Part shown: in pieces, positions 25,236 to 34,570 of the stretch
Position numbering within the stretch: the stretch's first letter is position 1
How the letters are laid out: each line of letters begins with the position of its first letter
Assembly (NCBI RefSeq): GCF_004340685.1
Contig: NZ_SLUN01000003.1
Location: 205,943-269,942 of the forward strand
Source: Hydrogenispora ethanolica
GTDB lineage: Bacteria > Bacillota > UBA4882 > UBA8346
Length of the DNA stretch: 64,000 nucleotides
Direction of reading: 5' to 3'
The notes under the pieces: generated by a model
Told to the model about the DNA's origin: nothing
The model's database searches: none
Seen by the model: only the letters and a program-made list of their open reading frames with translations
Made by a program: the position numbers and the translations under genes

Positions 25236-26057
25236 ATGCAGATCAACAAGAAGCTGTTATCCCGGATCGCCTGGTATGGATTGATTGCCCTGATTATCAT
25301 CCCGTTTTTGTTTCCGCTCTTCTGGATTGTGAGTTCCTCCTTCAAGACGCAGAGCCAGATCGTGGCTTCGCCGCCGCTGTGGGTCTTCCGGCCGACCCTG
25401 GAGAATTACAAAGGGGTCTTCATGGACCAGAACTTTGGGATTTACCTCATGAACAGCTCGATCATTGCCATCGGTTCGACCCTGCTCTCGCTGCTCATCG
25501 GAATCCCGGCGGCGTACGCCATTTCACGATACAAGATGCAGACCCTGGGAGTCTTTATTCTGATCGCCCGGCTGATGCCAGGGATCTCCTTCCTGATCCC
25601 CTGGTTCATTCTGTTCTCCAAGATCCGGCTGATCGATACGTATACGGCCTTGATCGCCAGCCACATGCTGGTGGGGCTGCCGCTGATCGTCTGGATCATG
25701 ATCAACTATTTCGACGGGCTGCCCCGGGAATTGGAGGAATCGGCCCTGATCGACGGCTGCACGCTGCAAGGGGCGTTCGTCCGGGTCTATCTACCCATCT
25801 CCGGGCCGGGGATCCTCACCGCGACGACCCTGTCGTTCCTGTTCTCCTGGAATAATTTCATGTTCTCGCTGGTGCTGAGCGCCCAGCGCACCAAGACCCT
25901 GCCCATCGCCATCTATAACTTCGTCTCCTACGCCGAAGTGAATTGGGGCAGCGTGATGGCTGCGGCGGTGGTGATCATCGCGCCGGCGATCGTCCTGACC
26001 ATGGTCTTCCAGCGCTATGTGATCAAGGGCCTGACCATGGGCGCGGTCAAAGGCTGA
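25236..26057 (+). CDS. Sugar ABC transporter permease (MalG/UgpE type)
   Basis: 273 residues, six membrane segments. PLFWIVSSSFKTQSQI near the N-terminus and the EAA loop LPRELEESALIDGCTLQGAF identify the second CUT1 permease. I prefer ATG 25236 to GTG 25218 because GGAG lies about 10 nt upstream. It completes the importer with the previous gene; substrate probably a polyol, mono- or oligosaccharide. Confidence 0.92.
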   Translation: MQINKKLLSRIAWYGLIALIIIPFLFPLFWIVSSSFKTQSQIVASPPLWVFRPTLENYKGVFMDQNFGIYLMNSSIIAIGSTLLSLLIGIPAAYAISRYKMQTLGVFILIARLMPGISFLIPWFILFSKIRLIDTYTALIASHMLVGLPLIVWIMINYFDGLPRELEESALIDGCTLQGAFVRVYLPISGPGILTATTLSFLFSWNNFMFSLVLSAQRTKTLPIAIYNFVSYAEVNWGSVMAAAVVIIAPAIVLTMVFQRYVIKGLTMGAVKG

Positions 26058-26084
26058 CGAAATCTTCCAAAGTCCAAATGCCAT

Positions 26085-26118
26085 GGCAGCGTCTCGGCAA
26101 AGCGGCAGAGACGCTGCC
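26085..26118 (+). terminator. Strong hairpin after the sugar ABC operon
   Basis: An 11-bp perfect stem GGCAGCGTCTC / GAGACGCTGCC with a 12-nt loop, 27 bp after the permease stop, followed by only three T. Confidence 0.55.
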
Positions 26119-26224
26119 TTTGGGTGCCACATTGGATCCGGTCATCAATTCATGGGACGGTTACGATTACAACGCCCATATCTGTGGCGAAAAATCAAAG
26201 AAGTTCAATAGCATCCATTATGCG

Positions 26225-26260
26225 AAAAGGGAGTCAAGCTGACGATAGACTCCCTTTTTT
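26225..26260 (+). terminator. Rho-independent terminator between convergent units
   Basis: AAGGGAGTC / GACTCCCTT stem followed by TTTTTT on the plus strand; the A-run on the left would let it also serve the convergent reductase gene. Confidence 0.8.
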
Positions 26261-26304
26261 AATTTGTTTGGATGGTTGCGCGCCCGGAGTCCGAAGGAAT
26301 GCCG

Positions 26305-27312
26305 CTATGCGCTGGCCACGATTTTTCCCGGCTTCAGGGATAGCAGCCGCTCGATCTCCTGCATCTGCTCCAGGGAGAGCGGGCCGAAGTCCATGGCCTT
26401 GACATTCTCTTCAACTTGGGTGGCGGTCTTAAAGCCGGGAATCGGGATCGTCCGCGGGCTCCGCCCCCAGATCCAGGCGAGGGCTCCCTGGGTCAAGCTC
26501 CGGCCTTTGCTGGTCAGAATCTCGCGGACCGCGGCGAGCCGCTCCAGAAATTCCGGGCGCGGCCGGCCGTTTTCAAAATAGGCGACCCACTCATGGCCGC
26601 TGCCCCGGACGTCATCGACGGGCAGACGGCTGTCGGCGTTGAACTTGCCGCTCAGCAGGCCCATGGCCAAAGGCGTCCGGTTGATGCTGGCCAGCGAGTG
26701 AATGTCGCAGATCGCAATGAGTTCGCTGGCGTCATGAAAGAGGTTCAAGTCGTGTTCCACGGCGCAGAAATGGGGCTTGGCAGTCCACCGACGGGCGCTG
26801 CCCGGGTCGTCGGTACTCCAGCCGAAGGCCCGGATCCGGCCGAGCGCCTGCAGATCCTGGAGGGTCTGGGCCACCTCGTCCGCCTGGGCGGGGGAGAGCA
26901 TTCCGACATGAAGCAGGTAGAGATCGATGTAGTCCGTATCCAGGCGGCGGAGCGAAGCTTCGCAGGCCCGGCGGATATAATCCGGGGTGACGTCGCAGCC
27001 CTCCGCCCGGCGGCTATCCGGGTCAAAGGTATACCCGAATTTGGTGGCGATGACCGCCTGATGGCGGCGGCCTTTGAGCGCCTGGCCGAGAACGGTTTCA
27101 CTATGGCCGGCGCCGTAGACGTCGGCGCTGTCAAAGAAGTTAATGCCGGCCTCCATGGCCAGATGAACGGCACGAATCGATTCCTGGTCATCCACTGCGC
27201 CCCAGCCGTCCGCCTTGCCGTCCAACCAGAACGGCCCGCCAATGGCCCAACAGCCTAACCCCATGGCGCTGACCGGGATGCCGGTCCGGCCCAAAATACG
27301 CTGGCTTTCCAT
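26305..27312 (-). CDS. Aldo/keto reductase
   Basis: A 335-residue NAD(P)H-dependent TIM-barrel oxidoreductase. The N-terminus is RTGIPVSAMGLGCWAIGG; the catalytic tetrad is visible as Asp and Tyr in FFDSADVYGAG, Lys in VIATKFGYTFD, and His in DLYLLHVGML; the cofactor-binding end is RTIPIPGFKTATQVEENV. I prefer ATG 27312 to GTG 27321 because GGAAG is better spaced. Divergent from a MocR-family regulator with about 120 bp between them, so it is a likely target of that regulator. Some enzymes of this class are pyridoxal reductases, which would suit a PLP-sensing regulator; that is inference. Confidence 0.9.
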   Translation of the reverse strand: MESQRILGRTGIPVSAMGLGCWAIGGPFWLDGKADGWGAVDDQESIRAVHLAMEAGINFFDSADVYGAGHSETVLGQALKGRRHQAVIATKFGYTFDPDSRRAEGCDVTPDYIRRACEASLRRLDTDYIDLYLLHVGMLSPAQADEVAQTLQDLQALGRIRAFGWSTDDPGSARRWTAKPHFCAVEHDLNLFHDASELIAICDIHSLASINRTPLAMGLLSGKFNADSRLPVDDVRGSGHEWVAYFENGRPRPEFLERLAAVREILTSKGRSLTQGALAWIWGRSPRTIPIPGFKTATQVEENVKAMDFGPLSLEQMQEIERLLSLKPGKIVASA

Positions 27313-27435
27313 TATCAGCACTTCCTTTTCAAAAAAGAGGTTTTTCCCGGTTTTAGTGTAATATAACTTATTGGATCACAAAAGATCCAAAGGATGGGCA
27401 ATAATGAGGAACCAATTGCCGTGCCGGAGGTCAGC

Positions 27436-28833
27436 ATGTTCGGATTACAAATGGATCGTTCGTCATCCCTATCCCTCAGCGCACAGTTGACAGCGCAGCT
27501 GCGGGAGATGATTCTGGCTGGCCGGATCATCGGCGGCCAACAGCTGCCGCCTTCGCGAGAGTTGGCCCAAGAGCTGAGAGTGGCCAGGAATGTAGTCATT
27601 CAGAGCTACGAGCAGCTGTTGGCCGAGGGTTATCTGGAAAGCCGGGTGGGAGCGGGAACCTTCGTGGCCGATCTGCGCGGGTACCGCTGGCCCGGCCGAT
27701 TCTCTGGAGGCCGTCCGGCTCATGAGGCCGCAGTCCCGGAAATAGCGCGGGATGTCATTGATTTTAACGCCGGCCAGCCGGATTTGAGCCGTTTCCCGTC
27801 GATGCAGTGGGCCAAATTGCTGAAGGAGGTTTCGCTGGAGACTCCGGAACGGGCTTTCGGCTTTGAGCCTCCCGCCGGAGAGTGGTCCCTGCGTTCGGCA
27901 ATTGCCGGATATTTGTTCCGGGCCAAGGGAATCGTCTGCCGGCCGGAACAGATTCTGATTGTGCCCGGCGTGGCCCAGGCCGGCGATCTGCTGGCGAAGC
28001 TCTTCCGGCCGTCCGGCCGGGCGGTGGCGCTGGAAGACCCTTGCGGCTATAACCGGGAGGTTTTTATCCATCATGGCTTGGAGACCCTCCCGGTGCCCGT
28101 CGACTACCACGGGATACGCCCCGAGGAATTGCCGAGCCATGCGGGAGTCGGCTTGATCTACGTGGTCCCGTCCCACCAGTTTCCGATGGGCGGCGTTTTG
28201 CCGGTCCAGCGCCGCCTGCAGTTATTGGAGTATGCGGCGGAGCGGGACGCTTATATCGTCGAGGATGATTACGACAGCGAGTTCCGCTACCGGGGCGAAC
28301 CGATCCAGGCGTTGCGCCACCTCGCGCCGGAGCGGGTCATTTACCTCGGAACGTTCAGCAAGATCTTCGCCCCCGGCCTGCGGCTGGGGTTCATGGTGAT
28401 GCCCGGAGCGCTGCTGGATGAGGCATGCCGGCTGAAAGAACAGCTTAACCTGCGGACGCCGTCCCTGACTCAGTTGGCAATGGCCCGTTTCATCGATTCC
28501 CGGGCGCTGGATCGCCATGTGTATCAGATGAAGAAAGTCTACGCCGCCAAAAGGAAGCGATTTATCGCGTTGCTCAGCGCGGCTTTTGGGGCGGGGATCC
28601 GGATCTGCGGCGAAAACGCCGGACTCCATCTGGTCGTGGAGTTCCAGGACCGTTCTTTCGAGGTTACGGATATGGAACGATTGCTGGAGAACGGGGTGGT
28701 GGTGGACTGGGTGGAGGATTATGCCGTCGGGAAGGGTTGCCACCGGCACCAGCTGGTTTTGGGCTATGGAGGACTCGGGCCGGAACAGCTCGCCCTGGGC
28801 GTGGAGCGGATCGCCAAAACGCTCGCTCACTGA
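27436..28833 (+). CDS. MocR-family (GntR-aminotransferase) transcriptional regulator
   Basis: A 465-residue fusion: N-terminal GntR winged helix (LREMILAGRIIGGQQLPPSR, ELAQELRVARNVVIQSYEQL) and a C-terminal fold-type I aminotransferase domain (YIVEDDYDSEFRYRG; PLP-binding Lys in YLGTFSKIFAPGLRLGF). Members such as PdxR and GabR sense PLP, often with an amino compound. ATG 27436 is chosen because GGAGG lies 6 nt upstream. Divergent from an aldo/keto reductase gene. Confidence 0.93.
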   Translation: MFGLQMDRSSSLSLSAQLTAQLREMILAGRIIGGQQLPPSRELAQELRVARNVVIQSYEQLLAEGYLESRVGAGTFVADLRGYRWPGRFSGGRPAHEAAVPEIARDVIDFNAGQPDLSRFPSMQWAKLLKEVSLETPERAFGFEPPAGEWSLRSAIAGYLFRAKGIVCRPEQILIVPGVAQAGDLLAKLFRPSGRAVALEDPCGYNREVFIHHGLETLPVPVDYHGIRPEELPSHAGVGLIYVVPSHQFPMGGVLPVQRRLQLLEYAAERDAYIVEDDYDSEFRYRGEPIQALRHLAPERVIYLGTFSKIFAPGLRLGFMVMPGALLDEACRLKEQLNLRTPSLTQLAMARFIDSRALDRHVYQMKKVYAAKRKRFIALLSAAFGAGIRICGENAGLHLVVEFQDRSFEVTDMERLLENGVVVDWVEDYAVGKGCHRHQLVLGYGGLGPEQLALGVERIAKTLAH

Positions 28834-28906
28834 GCCGAAGTGAGCGGGCGGAACGTCAGAGGAAAGGAGCCCCGTTCCTGATAAAAGTTGGATGCCCGGC
28901 GCACTC

Positions 28907-28935
28907 TTGAAAAGCAGCGCCAGTTATGGTATGAT
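28907..28935 (+). promoter_or_regulatory. Promoter of the tRNA-Thr gene
   Basis: TTGAAA (28907-28912), a 17-nt spacer and TATGAT (28930-28935), 18 nt before the tRNA 5' end. Confidence 0.7.
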
Positions 28936-28953
28936 AATGATTGCTTATTTCGG

Positions 28954-29029
28954 GCCGACATAGCTCAGCTGGTAGAGCAGCGCACTTGTAATGCGCAGGT
29001 CATCGGTTCAAATCCGATTGTCGGCTCCA
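28954..29029 (+). tRNA. tRNA-Thr (anticodon UGU)
   Basis: 76 nt including an encoded CCA. The acceptor stem is GCCGACA / TGTCGGC, the D-loop TAGCTCAGCTGGTAGAGCA, the anticodon loop CTTGTAA with TGT, and the T-arm has GGTTCAAATCC. It borders the accessory island and an integrase remnant, so it is probably an integration site. Confidence 0.97.
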
Positions 29030-29103
29030 GATAAATCAAGGGCTTTACCGTTTATATAAATCAAGTTTGACAATAATTTGACAATAACCAGATCTAAAAC
29101 GAG

Positions 29104-29130
29104 GCCGCAATCAATTGGATTGCGGCTTTT
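29104..29130 (+). terminator. Terminator-like hairpin downstream of tRNA-Thr
   Basis: GCCGCAATC / GATTGCGGC with a five-base loop then TTTT. It overlaps the last codons of the integrase remnant on the opposite strand. Confidence 0.75.
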
Positions 29131-29215
29131 GCTTGGGGATAAGGTTGTCGAGCATCGAGCCCATCTTGTCGGCGGCGGTTCGCTTTACTTCTGGAATTCG
29201 TGGCCGTTGGTCGAA
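29111..29215 (-). pseudogene. Tyrosine recombinase (phage-type integrase) C-terminal remnant
   Basis: The minus strand reads RPRIPEVKRTAADKMGSMLD, then NLIPKQKPQSN and stop, a tail like those of tyrosine integrases, directly next to the 3' end of tRNA-Thr. Only about 35 codons survive; upstream the frame is lost before the IS630 element. The catalytic domain is gone. I read it as the scar of a prophage or integrative element at this tRNA. Confidence 0.6.
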
Positions 29216-29371
29216 ACAAATAATTCTAGCAGATTGTGTTTAGTTTTCGGAATCCGCCATCTAGAAGAATATAAAGGAGATGTCTTTACTAGTACAATAT
29301 CAGGGCAAAAAATAGAGATATAAAAGGAAATATGGTATAGTAAGAGTAAAACAGTAAAAAGGAACCAAGAG

Positions 29372-29839
29372 ATGCGACCCCAAAGATATCCAGTAAAATT
29401 AAGCGAAGCAGAACGAGAAACACTTCGAGTCATAATCTCCAAAGGAAAGGCGACCGCACGAAGCATTCGACGAGCACATATCCTCCTGATGGCGGATGAA
29501 AATCGACTTGGCGGAAAGATTAAAGATGAAACGATAGCCAGTCAACTACAGGTTAATAAGAATACCGTGTTGAACGTCCGCAAAGCCTATACCAGACATG
29601 ATTTGCAAGAAGCTATTCAACGAAAAAAGCGGACCACGCCACCCGTGCCGCCGAAGGTCACCGGCGAACTTGAAGCCAAAATCATCGCCTTAAGTTGTAG
29701 CGAACCTCCAGCAGGAAGAAGCCGATGGACATTACGTCTGCTTAGCCAAAAAGTGGTGGAACTTCAGTATATCGATAGTATTTCCTACGACACCATCGAT
29801 CGAGTTTTAAAAAAACGAACTCAAGCCGCATCTTCGTAA
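29372..29839 (+). CDS. IS630 transposase, N-terminal part (frame 1)
   Basis: 155 residues: HTH region (KLSEAERETLRVIISKGKAT, RSIRRAHILLMADEN) and linker up to DTIDRVLKKR. The frame ends shortly after an A7 tract (29809-29815); removal of one A or a +1 slip would join it to the downstream catalytic part. Translation probably starts at ATG 29372. Confidence 0.85.
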   Translation: MRPQRYPVKLSEAERETLRVIISKGKATARSIRRAHILLMADENRLGGKIKDETIASQLQVNKNTVLNVRKAYTRHDLQEAIQRKKRTTPPVPPKVTGELEAKIIALSCSEPPAGRSRWTLRLLSQKVVELQYIDSISYDTIDRVLKKRTQAASS

Positions 29840-30512
29840 ATGTTGGTGTATCCCGCCCGAACAAAACGCGGCGTTTGTGGCGGCAATGGAAGATGTCTTG
29901 GATGTCTATCAGCAGCCTTACGATGCAAACTGTCCGGTTGTATGCATGGACGAAAAACCCTATCAGCTCTTGGATGAAGCCCGAAGGCCTATCCCCATGA
30001 AACCGGCGAAGCCACTATGTCAGGATAGCGAGTACATCCGAAATGGAACATGCAGCATCTTTATATTCACTGAGCCATTGGCTGGGTTCCGGCACGTAGC
30101 GGTTCGGGAACGACGGACTCGGATGGAGTGGGCCGAACAAGTTCGGGAATTGCTTGATGTGTATTACAAGGATTCGCCGAAAATCAAACTGGTGATGGAT
30201 AATTTGAACACCCATACCATCGCCTCACTCTATCAGGCTTTTGACCCACAGACAGCCCGTCGCTTAGCGAAGCGTTTAGAGATTCATTACACACCCAAGC
30301 ATGGAAGTTGGCTGAACATTGCCGAGATTGAACTAAGCGCCATGACCAAACAATGTTTGGAACGGCGTATTCCTTCAATTGAAACACTTGCCAGCGAATT
30401 ATCCGAGTGGGAACATCATCGCAATTCAAGTCAAAAAACGGTTGATTGGCAATTTACAACTGAAGATGCTCGTGTCAAACTAAAACGTTTATACCCCCAA
30501 TTTTTGTCCTGA
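29814..30512 (+). CDS. IS630 transposase, catalytic part (frame 2)
   Basis: The frame picks up as NELKPHLRKCWCIPPEQNA directly after the A7 run and continues for about 230 residues. DDE residues: Asp in VVCMDEKPYQLL, Asp in KLVMDNLNTHT, Glu in GSWLNIAEIELS. It has no start codon of its own near the junction, so it needs frameshifting or transcript slippage at A7, or the copy is dead by a 1-nt insertion. Confidence 0.85.
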   Translation, partial: NELKPHLRKCWCIPPEQNAAFVAAMEDVLDVYQQPYDANCPVVCMDEKPYQLLDEARRPIPMKPAKPLCQDSEYIRNGTCSIFIFTEPLAGFRHVAVRERRTRMEWAEQVRELLDVYYKDSPKIKLVMDNLNTHTIASLYQAFDPQTARRLAKRLEIHYTPKHGSWLNIAEIELSAMTKQCLERRIPSIETLASELSEWEHHRNSSQKTVDWQFTTEDARVKLKRLYPQFLS

Positions 30513-30632
30513 TGTTGTACTAGTAATGCGTAGTTTAAAAACAGGTCTTTGAAATAGGATTATTTTCTATAATACCTAAATGTGCTTGCGCGATGAGGGC
30601 TTTTTAATTCTAGAAGACTATTTTTGTTATCA

Positions 30633-32315
30633 TTATTGAAATCCATCTTTGATATAATCGGTCAGGCGTTTCGGTGTGCTCAACACCACGGATTGGAGGG
30701 TCATGTTCTGATTGAGTGTTTTGCCACTAGTGACTGTTACCCCAACATGGGCAAACATATCTCCGGTACCTACTTGACCATCAAGATTAAAATCGATAAA
30801 GGCACACATGATAACCGATCCTGCCGGAATATTGCTGATGGAATAGCTGCCGTTGCTGGCGGCATTGCTCATTGAGCTACAAGTTGAAGACTCCGGAAGA
30901 TAGTAAAAGACTTTGGTGGCTGCGGCACCAGAAGGTGAGCCATTTACGGCGGCATAAGCATCAGGCAGACCATATCCAAGCTGATTATTGAAGCTACCAT
31001 TTCCCGCCGCTTTGAGAGTTTGGCGGACCACAGATGGGTTTGTAATGCCATGAGAATAAAGTAATGCCACAATCCCTGCGACATGTGGACTGGCCATTGA
31101 AGTCCCAGCCATCCAGATATAGGTATTTTGTTGGGTTTGTTTATCATAAGTTGTACTAAAAACATACGAAGTGATCGTTTCAGAATTGCCGGAACCGCCA
31201 GGTGCGCAAACCCAGATTTCAGGTCCGTAATTAGAATAAGGGGCTATGTTTCCTTGATAGTCCGTGGCGGATACGGCAATTACCCCTGGGTAATTTGCCG
31301 GAAAACCCACAAAGCTTTTTTCGTTACCGGCAGCGGCAACTATTGTAACATTCCGGTCTATTGCATATTGGAGGGCAGTTTTAAAAGTTTGAGGAGCGGA
31401 ACCGACGGGAAATTGACCTGTTAAACTCATATTAATGATATTGGCGCCATGATCGACTGCCCAATATATGCCGTTAGTAATCATTGCTGTAGTTCCGTTG
31501 CCATCAGCGGCTAAGACCCTAACCGGCATAATCTTTACATTCCAGCCGACTCCGGCCATTCCTTGAGCATTATTTGTTACGGCACTAACGATCCCAGCGA
31601 CATGGGTTCCATGGCTATAACGATTATCATTGTCATAGTATTGATTGTCCGAGGGAACTGCGTCCCAATCTACGAAATCATAACCGCTAACCAAATTAGA
31701 AGCCAAATCTGGATGACTGGTAGAAATCCCCGTATCCAGAACAGCCACGACTACTCGGGGATTTCCTTTCTGAATCGACCAAGCTCTTGATAAATTTAAT
31801 AAACTATAATTCCAAGTTTGATATGTAGTATATTCGCTGTCATTCGGTGTTACCGATAAATCAGCGGCATGCAGAATTAAGTTGTCTTCTACATAAAGAA
31901 TATCAGAGTTGGCCTTAAGTGATGATTGTTGAAAAGTTTGTGGATCTATTTGAACAACGTAGACATTATCCGGCCCATAAATCTTATGCTTTAAAATGCC
32001 GCCAAGATTGGAGAGCAGTTGTTGAACCTCTCCTTCAGACATTCCAGAACGAAATTTAATAATTTTTTCATTAGCGACGCTGGACCGACGGATCCGAGAG
32101 CGCGCTACTCCCACAGAAGCAAATGGTTGAGTTTTTAAACTTAGTTTAGATATATCCGCTGTGTAAGTGGTTCCAACAATCCCGGATACCGTTCCCGTCC
32201 CCGGTATTGGATTGTCATTGCCGCCGTCGCTGTTGCCGCCACCCCCGCCACCGCAACCTGCCACAACAATTATCAAAAAAGCAGCGAGAATAAAGTGAAA
32301 ACTTTTGGCGTTCAT
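30633..32315 (-). CDS. Secreted subtilisin-like (S8) serine protease, lipoprotein
   Basis: 560 residues. The lipoprotein signal ends IIVVAGC followed by a Gly run, so the mature protein is probably membrane-anchored. An inhibitor-I9-like propeptide (about 80-165) precedes the S8 domain with Asp in VAVLDTGIST, His in YSHGTHVAGIVSA and Ser in WMAGTSMASPHVAG. A C-terminal beta-rich module ends with DFNLDGQVGTGD, a dockerin/EF-hand-like calcium loop. ATG 32315 follows AGGAG. The base composition is visibly more AT-rich than the flanking core genes, fitting the accessory island. Confidence 0.92.
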   Translation of the reverse strand: MNAKSFHFILAAFLIIVVAGCGGGGGGNSDGGNDNPIPGTGTVSGIVGTTYTADISKLSLKTQPFASVGVARSRIRRSSVANEKIIKFRSGMSEGEVQQLLSNLGGILKHKIYGPDNVYVVQIDPQTFQQSSLKANSDILYVEDNLILHAADLSVTPNDSEYTTYQTWNYSLLNLSRAWSIQKGNPRVVVAVLDTGISTSHPDLASNLVSGYDFVDWDAVPSDNQYYDNDNRYSHGTHVAGIVSAVTNNAQGMAGVGWNVKIMPVRVLAADGNGTTAMITNGIYWAVDHGANIINMSLTGQFPVGSAPQTFKTALQYAIDRNVTIVAAAGNEKSFVGFPANYPGVIAVSATDYQGNIAPYSNYGPEIWVCAPGGSGNSETITSYVFSTTYDKQTQQNTYIWMAGTSMASPHVAGIVALLYSHGITNPSVVRQTLKAAGNGSFNNQLGYGLPDAYAAVNGSPSGAAATKVFYYLPESSTCSSMSNAASNGSYSISNIPAGSVIMCAFIDFNLDGQVGTGDMFAHVGVTVTSGKTLNQNMTLQSVVLSTPKRLTDYIKDGFQ

Positions 32316-32762
32316 TAGCAATCTCCTTTTATATAATTTTTCATATATTACCATTAAAATCCTTTTCCCTTTTAAAATCAATATAAAAAAATTATGCAGG
32401 GATGGAGTTTAATTTCTAATTTATATTAATAATTAAAATGGATAAATTACCGTATTGTGCGGGAGCGGCCAGTAGCTATTTCATGAAAGAGGTATGCGCG
32501 TGGACAGTTTCATTAAAGATTATGAATGCTTTCTCGGACTTTTGTCGACGCTTCCTTGGCTCCAGTTCAAGCAAGGTTTTTGAAAGATCGCTTTAAGGTA
32601 GTCGAATTACTGCAATCTTGCTGCAATTGAGTCAAAAATAATAACCGGGAAAAAATTAGTCCCCGGTTATAGTTTATAGTCTTGAAATTTTTATTTTTTA
32701 GCCTTCCTTTACCGAGGAAGGTTTTTTCATATGCGCGGTCGTACCTATGCTCTCTTTTTCCT
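32316..32762. other. AT-rich intergenic region with hairpins
   Basis: 447 bp between a divergent-facing protease promoter and the end of the nitroreductase gene. ATAACCGGG / CCCCGGTTAT (32641-32670) can fold and has T-rich sequence on its minus-strand side, so it may terminate the nitroreductase transcript. A short plus-strand frame at 32494-32583 (about 29 codons, GAGG upstream) reads like a gene fragment; I do not recognise it. Confidence 0.5.
32702..32727 (+). terminator. Rho-independent terminator, plus strand, without an obvious gene
   Basis: CCTTCC / GGAAGG stem with an eight-base loop and TTTTTT. The only plus-strand reading frame before it is the short fragment at about 32.5 kb. Confidence 0.75.
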
Positions 32763-33296
32763 TTACCGATTATCCTCGCAATAGTTCTCATACATTACGG
32801 TATCCTCAAGCGGTTTTCTTTCGGTTTGATGGCGGTCGGAACTCAAAAATCCCTTGGCGGGATAACCCAGGATAAGTAATGCGGTTGGCTCAATGGATCC
32901 GGGTATGTTAAATTCCTTTCTGATAATTTCGGGATCAAACAGTCCCACCATCACGCTTCCGATATTCAATTCCCTTGCGGCCAGCATCATGTGGTCGCAA
33001 ATAATGCCGATATCCAAATCACCCGAACATTTTCCGTCAAAGGGCCGTATTAAAGGTTTCCTTTTATCCTGACATACGATGAGGATACATGGAGAACCGA
33101 AGGTTTGATATGCTTTTTGAACCTTGAGAATATTCTCCGGCCGTTGAACAACGATGATACGCTGGGGTTGCTTATTGCAGGCGGTTGGCGCCACACGTCC
33201 GGCAGCTAAAATTCGGTCCAGATCGTCTTTGGGGATTTTTTTATCGGTAAATCCTCGCGTAGTGCACCGTTGTTTTGCTAATTCTAAAAAAGCCAT
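32763..33296 (-). CDS. Nitroreductase family protein
   Basis: 177 residues: AFLELAKQRCTTRGFTDKKI (FMN-phosphate-binding Arg/Ser-type motif), RILAAGRVAPTACNKQPQRI, then IGIICDHMMLAARELNIGSV and LLILGYPAKG. It is an FMN-dependent oxidoreductase of the small nitroreductase type; substrate unknown. ATG 33296 is chosen because GGAGG is 7 nt upstream. A longer frame exists but its N-terminus lacks protein character. An overlapping frame just upstream encodes a C-x2-C-x2-C peptide that looks like the end of a truncated gene. Confidence 0.88.
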   Translation of the reverse strand: MAFLELAKQRCTTRGFTDKKIPKDDLDRILAAGRVAPTACNKQPQRIIVVQRPENILKVQKAYQTFGSPCILIVCQDKRKPLIRPFDGKCSGDLDIGIICDHMMLAARELNIGSVMVGLFDPEIIRKEFNIPGSIEPTALLILGYPAKGFLSSDRHQTERKPLEDTVMYENYCEDNR

Positions 33297-34477
33297 TTTG
33301 AAATTCCTCCATGCGCATCTCGATATCCATCCGCGCTGCATCGGCTTCAAGCTTACAGAAGGCGCATTTTTTGCAGTTTGGATCGCTTCCGACACGGTAT
33401 TATAAGTTGAATGCCGCTCCATGTAGAGTTCTATCCTCATCATTTTAGCGCGGTTTGTAAAACCATATCGCGACTGATCATCCCTTTAAAGATCCCTTGG
33501 GAATCGATAACCGGCAACCGCTTAAGACCTTTCTCGGTCATCAGTTTGACGGCTTCATCGATAGTCGCCTCTTCTTTGATGGTAATCGGGTTTTTGATCA
33601 TCACTTCTGAGGCCGTTCTTGCTTGAGCGTGTTTTACGAATTCATTCCATTGCCGTCCTTGTTCCGTTAAAGCCAGTTTACTCCGCAAAGAATCCCAAAA
33701 ACCCGGTTGACCGAATATAAGCGGCAGTAAATCGGAGTCGCATATCAAGCCGATGAGTTTCCCTTCTTCATCAGTGACGGCGATTCGTTGAATTTCTTTA
33801 CCGGATATTTTTGCGAACACTTCTGAAATCGGGGTATCGGGATGAACCGTCTCCGAGTCCCGCACGGCAACGGCCTTGACTGGCTGCGTGTTGTTTACCA
33901 CGATATTTTGTTCCTGTAATGAGTGCCATGTTGGGACCTGCTTGGTGATAGTGTGAAAAATATCGATTCGAGCGATAATGCCTACCAATTTTCCGGCGTC
34001 ATCGACCACGGGCAGTCTCTTCAGATGGTGGTTTACCATCGTTTGCACAGCGTTTTTCAGTAACAGATCTTGCTTGACGGTTACCAGGGGAGTGCTCATA
34101 ACATCTTTGGCTGTTTTTCCGGCGATGCTTTTCATAAAGGCATTCAAATTTGCTTCGTCCAACTTTGGCAGCAACCCGAGGCGGATCGGCAATCCGGCCT
34201 TGGTCATCAGGTCATTCGACGTTATGATTCCGACGGGATGCTGTTCCGCATCGACGACAGGAATTCCTTTTAACCTGTTATCCAGCATGAAATGAATCAC
34301 TGAAGTAAGCGGCGTTGTCGGAGCGACGGTTTTAGGGGAGGCCGTCATGATTTCTTTCACTTTGATTTGTTGCGGAATCAAATGTTTCGCCGAATGGTAT
34401 GCGCGGACATCGATAGTTTCAATCGCAATGATCCCATCCACGACCATCTCTTCGAGATGGGGCATGATGGTTTCTAT

Positions 34478-34560
34478 ATAAGTTGAATTAAATTTCTGTT
34501 ATGCATCATGTCCCTAAAGCCGGCCATGATGGGAAAATTAAGGAATTTAATTCAACTTAT
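34478..34560 (-). repeat. Palindromic MITE-like insertion alpha
   Basis: 83 bp with inverted ends ATAAGTTGAATTAAATT / AATTTAATTCAACTTAT, flanked by TA. The interior includes GGCCGGCTTTAGGGACATGA (minus strand), found again at 45.4 kb. It interrupts the DUF190-CBS gene. Confidence 0.8.
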
Positions 34561-34570
34561 TACCGCTGTA

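Larger units (their letters stand above)
29289..30523 (+). mobile_element. IS630-family insertion sequence (1235 bp)
   Basis: Terminal inverted repeats CTAGTACAATATCAGGGCAA (left) and, on the other strand, CTAGTACAACATCAGGACAA (right), flanked by TA dinucleotides (29287-29288 and 30524-30525), the target duplication expected of IS630/Tc1-mariner elements. It contains one transposase gene in two frames. It sits beside the integrase remnant, within the tRNA-Thr island. Confidence 0.9.
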
